The position numbers and the translations under genes are program-made. A DNA stretch of 64,000 nucleotides from contig JAJEKV010000334.1 in the NCBI GenBank assembly GCA_021234155.1, positions 124,001 through 188,000 of the forward strand, given 5' to 3'. The notes beneath the pieces are model-generated. The model made no database searches. It was given only the letters and a program-made list of their open reading frames with translations, and was not told where the DNA came from. How positions within the stretch are numbered: the first letter of the stretch is position 1; the number at the start of each line of letters is the position of its first letter. This stretch comes from Isoetes taiwanensis. Taxonomy: Eukaryota > Streptophyta > Lycopodiopsida > Isoetales > Isoetaceae. Positions 50,311 to 62,225 of this stretch are shown here, in pieces.

Positions 50311-51500
50311 GAGGCACGATCCCCTATTTAGTGGCATGCATCGCCGCCCCAGGTCGGTGGTAGTGGTGGTCCTGGGGGAGCGGAAGATGTGGATGCATGT
50401 GTCGCTGGGCCCCCCTCGAGAGGGACTTCGAGGGCGGAGTGCACGTGATCCTTGTTTGTTGCCCTGAATTCGCGCATCCTTCCCCGGACCAGCCCTGCCC
50501 CTCCATGTCTGCGGCGGCCCCCACGACTTTGGCCAGCTCCACGCCGGGTCTCTTGTCTTTGGGGTCAAGTCCGGTCAACGTCTGAGCCGTCCCCTTCAAC
50601 TTAGGCCACGATGCGGGATGGCCACCCGCCTGCACGCTCTCAAGCTGTGAAGATGACCACCGGGGGCGTGGCCCGAATTCCATGACGACTCGCCTTTCCA
50701 ATGGTCACGAGTGTTTGGGAACATCATCAGGTCCAAGATCGTTATCCGAGGTCGGGAAGTGAGATGTTCTCCGACTCCTCCGTCCGCCTCGCACTACCAC
50801 ATTGCGGCTCCTGCGTCTGTTCACGAAGTTCGGCGGGGGCGCACTGTGTGTTGGTTGAGGTGGGTGAGGCATAAGCCGTGGCCGGGCGGGGTGGTGGCGG
50901 CGGCGTGATCGATGTGTCCGGCATGACATGTGTTCGGGTTGGCGCCCTGTAGGTTGGTGGGTTAGCGGGGTTGGTGTGTTCTTTTGCCGTGGTTTACGTT
51001 TCTCCAGTCCGGGCTTCAGCTCTTGCAGACGTTGTCATGTCTTGCCATCTCCCGTGCAATGGCGGGTGCTCATGTGCCTCGCATGGAGGCCCTTGCCTTC
51101 TTGGGCAAGCCTTCCGAAGCTCTGTAGCTCCCGATCTCGTGCTAAATCCTTACTCCGGCCTTCGGTTACTGCCTCCGGCTAGCTTCAAAGCTAGCCTGGA
51201 ATCCTTGTCTCCACCGGTGGCTGACCAAGAACCTCGGACAGGGGGGCGGCCTGTGCTCCCTCGTGGCCGTGGCCTTAGCCTCCTCAACTTTCGGCACGGA
51301 TCCAGAGGCGGGGAGTTCACAGTGTCTCCTTTCTACGGTTCTCGGCCTCCGTCCCGGCTTCCATAGGCTGCCAACACGCGGTCTACCACCCCCCTCATAT
51401 CTGCAAGCTCCTCTTTGGTATTCTTTGTCTGTCAAATTTAGCAAGTGGATGCTATCATCTACTTTTGTCGATGCGATCCTCCAATTACGTGCGGATTCAC

Positions 51501-53321
51501 GTTTTTCCGCTACGTTTTTATGAGCAAATTTTAGAAGCAAACGGATCAAACAGAAAAATTAGGCTTAGCATAAGTCAAGAGGCTCTGGCGAAGCCTAAGC
51601 ATACAACCAGGGCACCAGAAGTAGCCTTCGAATTTTGCCCTTCGTTTTTAGGGTTGGAAACTCACTCGCAGATCTTAGAAACAAAAATCTGGAATAAGTA
51701 AATTCCGATTAACCCGGCTGAGGATAGATGCAAAGATTTGGAGGTCGGATTCTCAAATCCAGTTGATTTTCCCCTTTTAATGACTATTTTTGCCCTTTTG
51801 AAGATGTTCTGATCCATTTTGTGGTCGCCCAATAGACTGAATTCCTGCATTTCGTGGACGACCATGAATCCTTAGAAAGAACAAATTTTTGTTACAATAG
51901 TTTTTCGTGAGAGATAATTCAATGGTCCAATTCGACAAATCTAGCTAATTCCATAACGGATTTAGGCTATTGATCAAATATTCATACGCTTTTTCTTGCT
52001 TTTTCGGCAATTTCTTCCATTAAAGGGCGAAAAAAAAGTTAGGACTTTCTTACTGACCTAACGATAAAGCATAAATTCAACATAACTGGCTTCAAGTCCA
52101 GGCATTTTGCAAATGAGTTTGTGATTAAAGCATTATGCTTGCTTGCTTTGTATGATGAAGTTTATATGGGCTATGGGCAGTTAAATGCAGTGGCTATGGG
52201 CTTTAGAAGTAGCTTACATGATAGAATTCTCCATAAATTTCGTTCCTTAGAAGGTTTTATGCATGTATAAATACGAACGAAGTTTAGGGGTTCTTCGAAC
52301 AGCTTATTCTGTCAAAGGCTAGCCATGGCAGCTCACTCCATGCAATAGGAGGATTTTCCTGCACTTCTCCCGTAGTGCCTTCTTTTGTAGGTGAGAAGAA
52401 TCTGTGACAACTTTTATTCGGGTTTTATTTGGGCAGCGGGTTTTTGCATGCATTATCTATGCATTGCTTCTATGCACACTAGAGTTACAGTTGGACACTT
52501 GCTAGAGGAGTAGAGGCAGCTTTATAGTTACGAGCAATGCGAAGCAATATTCTTCGTCCAGACATCTCGAGTAGCTCTTAGGGTGGGATTTACCTTGGGA
52601 GCTCCAGGTTAGTTTTGGATTCAATTTTATTTTGTTAAAATGAAAACAAGTAGGTGTTAATATCAGATATAGGTTTTCGAATTTATTTGAATGAGGTACC
52701 TGCAGGTCATGTTGTCCTGGAGTAATTTGGTGGGCCAAAACCTTTCAATCATGGGGCAACAATAGCCAGTGCTATCTCATGCAGCAGAGCTTCTATGTTT
52801 GCAAATCAATGAAGATTAACAAATTGATGAAGTCTGATATATGGATGTTCTTTGCTACAGATATAATAACAATATGGTGTTTGATCTTTGCTGCAGATAA
52901 AATTGAAAGTAGGATGGTGACACAATTCTAATTCTTTGTCTGGATAACGTTGGATGTCAGTTGTAACGACATTTTTAGGAATCATCACGTTTCTAACTTT
53001 TAAGTGTCTTTTGGGCGTTGTGGCTATATGTGCAGTTTGGCCTTAAGATATAACAGGATAAAGCTGTGAGGCATTTCCTAGGTTTGTTCCCAGAAGAAAG
53101 TTGTGGGGCATTTCTTAGGTATATTATGGTTATAATGCGCTGATAACTTGAAGATGCCTAATCTGCGGCCCTTCTCATCTAATGTGGGTGTTTTATTTTT
53201 TTGGTCCAGAACAATTCAAGGCAATGAACATGATGACTTTCAACTGCTAGTAAAATATGTGTTGTTTCATTTGTGCAGAACTATAGGTTGGTTAACTACA
53301 ACCATTTTCCTATTTGAATAA
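51501..53321. other. No gene recognised
   Basis: AT-rich single-copy-looking sequence; no domain, terminal repeat or tRNA-like motif that I can support. Confidence 0.35.
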
Positions 53322-53410
53322 GCAGAGTACATATAGTAACCATCCATGACATGCTATATCATGGAAAGCAGAGTATATATAGTAACCATCCATGACATGC
53401 TATATCATGG
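53322..53410 (+). repeat. 46-bp tandem duplication
   Basis: GCAGAGTACATATAGTAACC (53322) and GCAGAGTATATATAGTAACC (53368) begin two near-identical copies ending CTATATCATGG; only one base differs over about 43 bp, so the event is recent. Confidence 0.88.
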
Positions 53411-54254
53411 ACTTTTTAGATCTCTGACTTGGTTTCATGGAAAGTAATGATGATGATCTCCAACACATTAAAGGTGGCTCTTTATCACTAGTTGCAATTG
53501 GAAATGCCATGTTTATTGTGTATGCTCCGGATAATTTTCATTGTAGCTGTATGGTTGATATTTTGTTCTTCTTGGTCGTTCAAGATTTTGCACAAATGCA
53601 TTGTTTCTTCCATACCCTGCAACAGAATCTTATGGAATGGAAACCTTGGTTGTTGAAGGTAACTAGAATCTTCTGATGTAATCAATAGTCCTGATGAGAA
53701 ACGGCGAGATAAACATGAGGGTTGATTGGCATAATAGATTCTTTACCATCTTCGTTTGAATTTGCAAATAAAATCTAAGTGCATCTATGCACATACTTAG
53801 ATGACGACCTAATGGGGCGCTGTAAGTATGAGTATTGATGCATTACAAAGGTTCTCTGATATAACTTTCCACTCGCTGGAGTGGAAATGCACTCAAGGAA
53901 GTTCTAGTTAAGGTTGCAATTATGATATTCCTAGGATTCACTCGTTACACAGCTTTCATTTCTGCAACTTCGTTTCTAAAATATAATGACTGCTTTTGTG
54001 AGGTCTTAAGCTTAGAATTATGGCATTTGTTATGTTTTTTTCTTTTCATTTGAGAGTTCTACACACAAAATAGAAACATTCATTTCATGTCACTTTGGTA
54101 TCACATTATCAAGGAAATAGATTTTAGAGATTTATTAACGCCCTTCATATTACTTGGGCTTCGACTGACACCAATTCGGTAAAGAGAAATGTTCGCGGCG
54201 GCCCGCCGCGATAAATTTCTTGTATATATAACGTCTGATTCTTCTTTCTGGCGA
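53411..54254. other. No gene; upstream region of the Ole e 1-like gene
   Basis: A 79-codon frame at 53437-53676 has no recognised domain. GTATATATAAC at 54223-54233 is TATA-like but only about 25 bp before the proposed ATG. A 23-bp segment at 54203-54225 (CCGCCGCGATAAATTTCTTG and three more bases) is repeated at 16687-16709. Confidence 0.4.
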
Positions 54255-55109
54255 ATGTTTTTTTCTGGCGGATTTGTGCGCAAGAAAAAGGCGTGTTTTC
54301 TTCTTGTAATCTGGGCGCTGATGCCCATCTCTACAACCTCCGCGCTTATGCTCCCCGCACCGGAAGAATGCTCTGCTTATGCTCGCCGCACCGAAAGAAT
54401 AACTGCTCAAGGATACATTTCTTGTAATGCATGTGGCTTTGGCGCACAACCAGACGGTGAATTCCCTCTTTCATGTAAGCTTTCTGATCTCTTTTATTCC
54501 TCATTCATTTTCTTGTATTGGTATTTGCTTCGGCCAACTCCTTTCCAGCCCGCTCTTGGACTCGTTGAATCTTATTTCCTGTTCTTGCACTTGGCATCAT
54601 AGATCTTATCAGTAAAATTGCATTTATTAAATCATCGTTATGGCGATGCAATCAACAATTGTCGTAAATTTTCTGTTTCTTCCTTGAATTTCACGGATCT
54701 TGTATGAATCGCTGTTTCTAACGCAAACTTCTTCCGGAATGCTGGCATGTGAAATAATTTATGTGTAAGTATGATAATCTTTATTGAGATTTCTGTGCTA
54801 AATCGCCTTGGATTATGCGCAGTTGAGCGAGTAGTGATGCTGTGTCGAGAGGAAACAGGGGATTTATTTTTTATGGGGCGGGGAACGACGGATGCAAGGG
54901 GCCACTTCGAACTGAGAATGCCCGATTTAGCGGAATTAGGGAATCGATCTTACTTCCTAGAAATTTTGGAGCCAGAATTCTGCACACTCATCACTGCCGG
55001 AACCCCTCATATGTGCCCTCCTACAGATAAACAGCTTTTTTTCCCATGCTCCAGCTCCACTTGTTTCTTTATCCTGTTTCCATTCTCTCAAGTTTTGCAA
55101 TCTTTATAA
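54255..55109 (+). CDS. Pollen Ole e 1-like / extensin-like secreted protein, two exons
   Basis: Exon 1 is 54255-54474 and exon 2 is 54823-55109, with donor CAT|GTAAGC and acceptor GCAG|TTGAGC. Both are phase 1, giving a 168-residue protein. MFFSGGFVRKKK and then ACFLLVIWALMPISTTSA form a signal peptide. The mature part has GYISCNACGFG (the GxVxCdxC entry of the Ole e 1 domain), VVMLCREETGDLFFMGRGTT, DARGHFELRMPDL (the T..G.F.v strand) and LEPEFCTLITAG, with spaced cysteines suited to disulfide bonds. These are small extracellular or cell-wall proteins of unclear biochemical role. An upstream in-frame ATG at 54189 exists, but the 54255 start places the signal peptide properly. The C-terminal PCSSSTCFFILFPFS is unusual and may mark a missed intron. 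Confidence 0.62.
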
Positions 55110-55315
55110 CTTCTCAGGATTTACGCCCCTTTTTTTATCCGTAAATTTGGATCAGAGTAATGCAAGCTCTAGATTTTGATCGACAATTAAATTCTGTTCA
55201 CTACTCTTCTTGTTCTTCAAACCATAGAATTTCATATCTAGTTTGGATAATTGTATTCTCGTCTGGATGATGAGTTCGTTAAATAAATAAGACAAATGTT
55301 TCCATTTATGTATTA

Positions 55316-55434
55316 GATAATTTTGGGGTGCAGGGGCATTATGCCCCGTGAAAAAGGCGGGTGCCCGGGTGATTTGGAGGGCACCGCCGAGACTTTTTAA
55401 GGGGCATTAATGCCCCATGCACCCCAAAATTATC
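55316..55434. mobile_element. 119-bp fold-back MITE with three nested hairpins
   Basis: The left arm GATAATTTTGGGGTGCA (55316-55332) pairs with TGCACCCCAAAATTATC (55418-55434). Inside each arm is a further palindrome, GGGGCATTATGCCCC (55333-55347) and the perfect GGGGCATTAATGCCCC (55401-55416). The centre forms a third stem, AAAAAGGCGGGTGCCC with GGGCACCGCC...TTTTT. No coding capacity. Confidence 0.85.
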
Positions 55435-55438
55435 GGAC

Positions 55439-56675
55439 GTAATGCCCGGTTGCTTTAAATTTCCAAGCCAAACGTTTCTGCGGCCATGGACGAGGACTGC
55501 CTGCCGATCAGAGGCTCTGTTTTTGCAGCAAATCATACCGTTTTTGCCACAAAAATTCTCTGCTTAAGCAAAAGAAACAAATCCATAGCTACAGAAAAAT
55601 GTTTTTCTGTTGCAAAATCTGGAGAATCTTATTGATCCAAGCATTGGGTATCAGCTCCATGAACAGACTTCCCATTCTGGTGAAGATAATCGAAATAAGC
55701 AACATTTTCTTTCCATTCAATCCATCTGCAGGGAGGCCCTTTCGAAATATAAATTGGGTTGCCAAGAACAGCACCGCTTAAATCCCCTTTTGTGGCAACA
55801 GAAATCATCATATTTCCATATATGCATCCCATTTTTTGAGTATGCAGAGTGGAGGGAAGAATTTCATCCTGCTTTTGGGAATTGTTTAGCTTGATATTCA
55901 TAACCCCTGCTCTTCCTCGGCTTCAGATTCTCACCATACAGCTTAATGTGGCCGTTTTTTTCTTCCTCGGATTCAGATTCTCACCATACATATTTCTCTA
56001 TCTCCCTTTTCTTCCAAATCTTTCAAATGCGCTACAGATGCTGGATAAAAATCCATTTTTCATGGCCTAGAATCAATATCACCTTCGAATGTATGTTTAG
56101 ATTGATAAAACAGAGCATTTGATTAGAAAATACTAGAAAGAATGAACCGCTTGACGAAAGCACCTTACCGCTTTCTCGCCATACAACTTAATCTGGTCAT
56201 TTGTCTTCCTCGGCTTCAGATTCTCGCCATACAGCTTTCTCAGTTTGCCTTTTGTGCCAAATCTTTCAAATGCGCTACAGATGTTGGATACAATCCGCAT
56301 TTGATTAGAAAATACTAAGAAAGAACTGTTTGATTAGAAAATACTCAGACAGAACCGCTTGACGAAAGCAACTTATCGCTTGAGACCCGCTTCTTACCGC
56401 TTGAGAACCACAACTCCCTTCTTCTTCAACACCTTAAGGCTTTTCTGGCGTCTTCTTCAACTCCGTCGGGCTTCTTCAACTCCGGCGTCCCTGGCAAGCC
56501 CTTACCTTACCAAAGAAGAAGAGCAGAAGTCGTCTGATAATTAAAATAGATAGTAATTAAGGAGAAGACGTCTGATAATTAATGGGAAGCGGCGCCGCTC
56601 CGCATAATGCGGAGTACCATTCTGCTTTATAATTACAGCGTAATAATGTCGTAATTTAAAGCAACCGGGCATTAC
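55439..56675. mobile_element. 1.24-kb element with perfect 23-bp terminal inverted repeats
   Basis: The 23 bases at 55439-55461 (starting GTAATGCCCGGTTGCTTTAA) are the exact reverse complement of 56653-56675. Inside, a ~240-bp segment occurs twice (around 55910-56160 and 56175-56390; for example AAATGCGCTACAGATG at 56026 and 56266, and CCGCTTGACGAAAGCA twice). CTCCGCA-TAA-TGCGGAG (56598-56614) is a hairpin. No transposase frame is seen, so it would be non-autonomous. I found no convincing target-site duplication. Confidence 0.62.
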
Positions 56676-57397
56676 AGTTTGGATAAGTTTGTTAAGGTAG
56701 TCTTATTATATCTTTGAAAACACTTTGCCTTATTATAATGGCAATCATCAAAACTCACGTTCATGGCGGGGCCACTCTTAGAGAAGAACAGAAAAGTGGA
56801 TTCTGTAAAAGAGAGAAAAAAAAGGAAAAAAACAGAGAAAGGGAAAAAAAAACTAGCAAAAAGGCACGCCAGGGGCTGTGGCCGAGCAAGATCAAGCTAA
56901 AAACTATGAAGGGCCAAGCAAGATACCCATGTTTTTCTCATCCATAATGATCTAGAGAAAAAGGCATTGCAAAATATAGAAACCTAAGATAAAGTGCTTT
57001 TGTGAGAGTGCATCTATTCTATTCTATTCTTAAAGCTTCACATCTTTATGCAATTGTAGTGGATACTGGCATTGCAATGAAGAATAATATAAACTAGTTA
57101 CATGTTGACAAATTTAGTGACAAAATTTTGAAATATGAAAATTTATGTTCAAGCTTGATGGCACCTGCTTGCACATTTGTAAGATCAAGATATTCCTGCA
57201 AAAGTGTATAACTCAAAATCATTGCTTAAAAGCAGAGATAACAAAAATGAACTATTCACATAGTTCTAGTCAAGCAATGCAAATTTGTATGTGCTTCCAT
57301 TTGGGAGATTGTGGTATAAAGGATCTCGATCTCAAAGTAGTCGTCAAATGGTTTGTATTGGCAAATGTCTGGGGGCATATTTGGATTTATTTTGTAT
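56676..57397. other. No gene; short (ATTCT)n microsatellite near 57013
   Basis: It holds a Lys/Arg-rich open frame caused by an A/G-rich stretch (56800-56870) and a run of about four ATTCT units (57013-57034). Nothing else is recognised. Confidence 0.4.
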
Positions 57398-57595
57398 TGG
57401 TAAATCATGTTCCTTAAGTTTCTCGTTTGGCCTATTCTTCATAGTTAGTCTACACGTTATTGAGTATATTGTGATATGCTATGATATTTTTGTTGGTAAA
57501 TCCTTTGCTTAAGTTTCTCGTTTGGTCTATATACTTCTTCGTAGTTGGTCTGCACGTTATCGAGTATATTGTGATTGCTATACCATATACGTTTA
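57398..57595 (+). repeat. Tandem duplication, about 95-bp units
   Basis: Units start TTGGTAAATCATGTTCC (57398) and TTGGTAAATCCTTTGC (57493). They share TTAAGTTTCTCGTTTGG, AGT.TGCACGTTAT-like blocks and GAGTATATTGTGAT. Confidence 0.75.
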
Positions 57596-57984
57596 GCATG
57601 TGAACCAAGTCATGCATATTTGGCAAACTGCAAAATTCGAATACATTAGTATACAATAAACTGAAAAAATGACTATTGTTATGTACACAAGGATCTCATG
57701 GAAACCATGGTGGTAAGTGAAGCCAATGGTGCAATTAAATTTAGGTTGTGTGTAAATGGTAAATGGTTAGAACACATATTGATGATATCGTATGTAATTT
57801 AAGGATCTATAGATGACTATTATCCAGCTCTAGTTTACGAACATAGGTGATAGGCTGCTAGTTAATTCTCCAATTAAGTAAATACAATTGTTCTAAGGTG
57901 CAAATTCAGGTCAAGGGACAAAGAAAGCCCAAGATCAAGCTAATAGATGGTTTGTCTAGCATATAGATTCAACACCACCACATA
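57596..57984. other. No gene recognised
   Basis: AT-rich sequence 3' of the PPR pseudogene; could contain its 3' untranslated region. Confidence 0.35.
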
Positions 57985-58977
57985 GTGTTGCTTAAGATCA
58001 CCCACTATGAACATCACCAGCTCCAAGAAAGGTCATCCACAACATAGGTGTAGCTTGAAGAGGCAAGCTTTCAATAACGTTAAAGGCCTCAGCTGGTTCC
58101 GCTGCACGTCCAAGTAAATCAATTACACGCCCATAATGTTCTATGGTTGGAGTACTGCCATACACTTCTTGATGAGAGACAAAATAATTGAATTCTTAGT
58201 GAACAGGCCGTCATGACTACACACAGACAATACATTAATAATGGTAAGATCATTGGCCTTCACAGCTTCATTTTGCATTGTCAAAAAGGTTAAAAGTGCT
58301 TCCTCACTATGACCATAATGCCCAAAGGCATAGTTGTCCATGAAACTAAAGTGTGCTCATCCATCGTATTGAAAGTTTTCCATGCATTCACCATGCTCCC
58401 ACATCTAATATACATATTAATAATGGCATTACCACTAATAGCATTTAGCTCATGTCCACTGACAACTATGTACACATGTATCAGCTTGCCCTCTTTTAAA
58501 TCTGTCAAGCTGGAACAAGTTTTAAGAATGCTGATGTAGGTGATTTTGTTTGGTTGCTGCAGCGCCTGTTTTGCATATCCTTCTTAAGAATAAATCGCAA
58601 CCATGGCATTCCATGAAACCAGATTCATCTCTTCCAAGGCTTGAAAAATGCTTCAAAAATCCTCGATGCATGTACATTTTCCATACATATTAGGAAGAGC
58701 AGTTCCGAAAACATGTGGCAAAGCCGTCATGTGGAGGATGTATGCATGTATTAGCTTGCAAGATGTGACCTTATCAGTACATGCATCAAACAGTGCTGAA
58801 AGTGAAATTATCGGGATTTAATCCTTCTTGCAGCAACTGTCTAAATAGTTGAGAAGCTAACCCATGTTGGACAAACGCTGCAATTACAGAAGTCCAAGCA
58901 ACCACATTCTGAATAATTATCTTATTAAAGAAGATCCCCATACATCTTGTAGAATATTAACCTTCCTATACATAATG
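57985..58977 (-). pseudogene. PPR protein pseudogene, 3' part (PLS repeats and E domain)
   Basis: Read leftwards from the LINE, it continues NVVAWTSVIAAFVQHGLASQ, LFRQLLQEGLNPDNFTFST, LVSWNAMVAIYS, KEGKLIHVYIVVSGHE, AISGNAIINMYIRCGSMVNA and HTLVSWTT. Then come NDLTIINVLSVCSHDGL and, near 58000-58140, EHYGRVIDLLGRAAEPAEAF and PLQATPMLWMTFLGAG, which is the E domain. These are plant PLS-class PPR repeats, proteins that bind organelle RNA, typically for editing or processing. Several frameshifts and stops interrupt it. No DYW domain follows. The 5' part lies across the LINE at 63213-63866. Confidence 0.85.
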
Positions 58978-59503
58978 TTTTTTTTTTTTTAATTGAAGGC
59001 CTGTATATTGATGTATAGATAAAGGTACAAAATTTACTTTTTACAGGGACGTATAACCCAAAACCTTAATAACTTAAGAGTTATTTTTATAAAGAGTTTA
59101 AAGATAAAGCGATCAGACCATGAGCTGCTTTTTGTTCTGAAATATCATGTTGTCAGATCCTAGATTTCCATAAAATCAGAAGGGAGCCCTGAGATTATAG
59201 TTTGTGATTTTCCTTCCTCTCCCCCTGACCATAATAGATAGGATGCAAAAGGTGCTTAAGCAAGATGCCGCTTTGGTCATGTTGAATCTTCCCCTTTGTC
59301 CTTGGCCCATAATGTGTCTCTTGAACATTGGGAGGTTGGTCACAATGGCGATTGCATAAACACGGTTCCTCGTGCTCGCATGCATTTGGCGGCCAAAAAC
59401 CTTGATCCATTCCATGTTGGTGGTGGGATCTGTCTTCTTCCATATGATTTTCCGCACCAATATGAAAATGATCCCTGCAAAAGTCAATGATAAGAGTGTA
59501 AGA

Positions 59504-60610
59504 TTAGATGGCATCATTAATCCATTTAATATCATATGAAATCTGCCTGATAACTGCCTCAGGGTGAATGATTTCATTGTTAAAGATAAGAGTATTTCTC
59601 CCTTTCCACATCCTCCACAGGAGGATATAAATTCTCCAGTCATTCGGATTATAAGGCATGAAGAAGTCTAGAGAGCTCATAGAGGAGAGATTATAGCCCA
59701 AGAGATTTGAAGCTAGCTCCAAGACCCACTCAGACCAAATACAATCTCTGAAAAGGTGGTCCTCATCTTCTCTTTGTCCTAGGCATCTTGGACATACATC
59801 AGAATCTGCCATCTGCATTCTATATCTCTTATGATTTGTGGCCAAAGCTTTGTGCCATAGCTGCCACATAAATGATTTGATTTTAGGATAGATCGGGCTA
59901 GACCACATAAACTTCAAATTCCTCCTATATCTGTCCCTATCTATTCCCCATTTCTCCTGGATGGTCATTGAATTATCCCTCATGAGGAACCTGTAGGCCA
60001 TTTTAACTGTTAGGGTAGTTCTGCCATGACAATTCCAGTTATCATCCTCCTCCCTCCAATGGCCCTGTAGCAAAGTATTGCAGATGTTGTTGTAGAGAGT
60101 TTCACAAGTTTCTCCCTCTTCTGCCAGAGCAGAGTTTTCAAAGGGTATGATCCCATCTTCATTGTACATATCCCTGATTAGGTTTACTCCCTTGTTTCTC
60201 CAAAGCTTTGCCTGGTCTGGAAAATGACATGCTAGACATAATAAAGGATCATTAGTTAAAATGGCAGGGTTCCAGAAAATAGATTGATCCATGGATAGGC
60301 CCTCATCCCAATTGAATAATCCCTTCGTCATATTCCAAGCTTTAATCCATTTCTTGATCAGAGCTAGGACGGACTTGGGTATAGTAAATGGAAAGTAGAT
60401 GGCATGAGGAAGAACAATTTTGACCTGCCTCCAACCAAAGGACCAACACTTGCTTAAATAGTGCCTAATGATGATGGATACAGGGTGCTTGATCAAATTA
60501 TGAGCTGCCTTGAAAAAGTATTTAGCTGCTAGGGCCAGCCCCTGCTTCTCAATATTTATGACCCCCAGTCCACCATCCTTTTTCTTTTTGCAGCATTCTG
60601 CCATAGCCAC
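59504..60610 (-). pseudogene. LINE ORF2 C-terminal region with zf-RVT, 368 codons open
   Basis: KKKDGGLGVINIEKQGLALA starts the conserved post-RT segment. KFMWSSPIYPKIKSFMWQLW then leads into DVCPRCLGQREDEDHLFRDC, the zf-RVT zinc-binding motif (C..C.....E...HLF..C). The frame ends at 59504, and about 500 bp of 3' untranslated sequence leads to the poly(A). It follows the RT in a different frame after about 240 bp of broken sequence. Confidence 0.85.
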
Positions 60611-60848
60611 CGGAGTCCAGCACCTTCTGTTTTGGCCACAAGAGATGTACCTGCCAATTATACTTTGCAGTTTGTTAGAAACCTTTTTTGGGGCAAGAAT
60701 AACTGAGGACTGATAAACATGGGATGAGGAAATAAAGAGTTAGCTATAATTGCCCTTCCCTGCTTTGAGATATACTTCGAATTTAGGCTATCCACCTTTT
60801 TTTGAAATTTTTCTATAATGTCAGCCCAAATATCAGAGGGGCTACTTT

Positions 60849-62225
60849 TTAACGCAAAGGGGATTCCCAGAATTTTTGAGGGAGACGTAGGGGAAATATA
60901 CTTACGCCCAAAAGGTCGGCCGTGTGCTCTCCTTTTACCTGGTCCTTAGCCAAGACTTTTGATTTGATAGGATTGATCCTGCAACCAGAAACATCTCCAA
61001 AGGCCTCCAGAATTATCTGGGTGTTGGTAATAGACTGATGATCCATTGATAGCATAATAAAAGTGTCATCTGCAAAGTGACCATTCAGGAATTGGTCAAC
61101 TCCTTCATGGTTTTCTGGAAGACTTAACCCTTGAATTAGATTGGAATTCTTAGCATCCTCCAATTTGCAATGGAGGGCCTCCATAATGATTAGGAAAAGG
61201 AAGGGGGCAAGGGGGCACCCTTGTTTTACCCCCCTCTTCAAAGGAAAGAATGGGCTACAGTCTCCATTGATCAGAACAGAAGATCTTGAGTTGTTGAGAA
61301 TAGCCTTAAAGATTTGAGTCACATCCTCAGAAAAACCTATAGCCCTGCAGCATTTACAGAGGAAGCTCCAGCTGACTGTGTCGAATGCCTTGGTGATATC
61401 CAGCTTCAAAAGGGCTATGTCCTGCTTGGAATCCTTAGCCCAGTTGAGGCCAAGGATAGCTGTCACAACATTATCCAAAATAAATCTGTCCTTGAGATAT
61501 GCAGCATGAGAGGAGCTTATTATCTTATCAAGAATAGGCTTGAGTCTCCTTGCAATCGTCCCTGAAATTAACTTGTAAACCACGTTTGATAGGGAAATTG
61601 GCCTATAGTTTGAGAAGGATGCCGGCATGTCCACCTTAGGAATCAATGCTATCAGACTAGTGTTTATCCTGGCATCCAGACATTTCCTTTCCCTGAACTC
61701 ATTAGCAATACTTGTTATACTATCCCCGAGTAGAGGCCAAGCCTTGAGGAAGAATTCCACTGGGAGACCATCTGGTCCGGGAGTTTTCCCCTTGTCCATT
61801 TCTTTGGCAGTTTGGAAAATCTCATTGTTTGTGAATGCCCTGTGAATAGTGAGATTATCTTCTACTGTCACTCTAGGCTGGATATTAATGAAACCGTCCA
61901 TCCTATTATGCAAACAGTCAGCATTGGTCCCCATAATGTTGGTGAAGTGCTCAGTGGCTGCCCGCTTAATTTGATCTTCCTCCACAATCACCTCATCTCC
62001 AACCTTTATATCGAAGATGTGATTTCTTTTAATTCTCCCTTTAGCCTTGGCGAAGAAGAACTTTGAACTACACCTCTCATCATCCTTGATTTCTCTTATT
62101 TTGGCCTTAAGCCTCCAACCTTGTGCGATTTTAATCTCCTCCCTCTCAAATGCCTTTAATGTTGTCCTTGAGCCTGCGGGCGGTAGAGAGAGTCTCTCGG
62201 AGTTATTAAGCGTGGCCATTTTCAA
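60849..62225 (-). pseudogene. LINE ORF2 reverse transcriptase, 458 codons open
   Basis: The motifs in order are KGKTPGPDGLPVEFFLKAW, LIPKVDMPASFSNYRPISLS, SSHAAYLKDRFILDNV, LLKLDITKAFDTVSWSFL (first catalytic Asp), GVKQGCPLAPFLFLIIMEAL, and GHFADDTFIML (FADD, about 61060-61085). A complete finger-palm set in one unbroken frame is the best-preserved retroelement enzyme in the window. Stops upstream (62250) and downstream (60848) still separate it from the endonuclease and C-terminus. Confidence 0.88.

Larger units (their letters stand above)
46863..51500 (-). mobile_element. Non-LTR retrotransposon (endonuclease plus RT), decayed, minus strand
   Basis: Reading right to left, a GC-rich Pro/Arg-rich leader (51500-50600) precedes an endonuclease region and a reverse transcriptase, then a 3' untranslated region and an (ATTCT)n tail. 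The sequence is the most GC-rich of the window. RT motifs match the family of the 38860-40260 fragment. Frames are broken throughout. The 5' boundary is approximate because only the change of composition near 51,500 marks it. Confidence 0.75.

Noticed and set aside
50700-51550. Pro/Arg-rich frames on both strands as independent genes
   Set aside because: High GC removes stops from all frames; the segment is better explained as the leader of the minus-strand retrotransposon.
56714-56947. Lys/Arg-rich 77-codon frame
   Set aside because: It arises from an A/G-rich low-complexity stretch.
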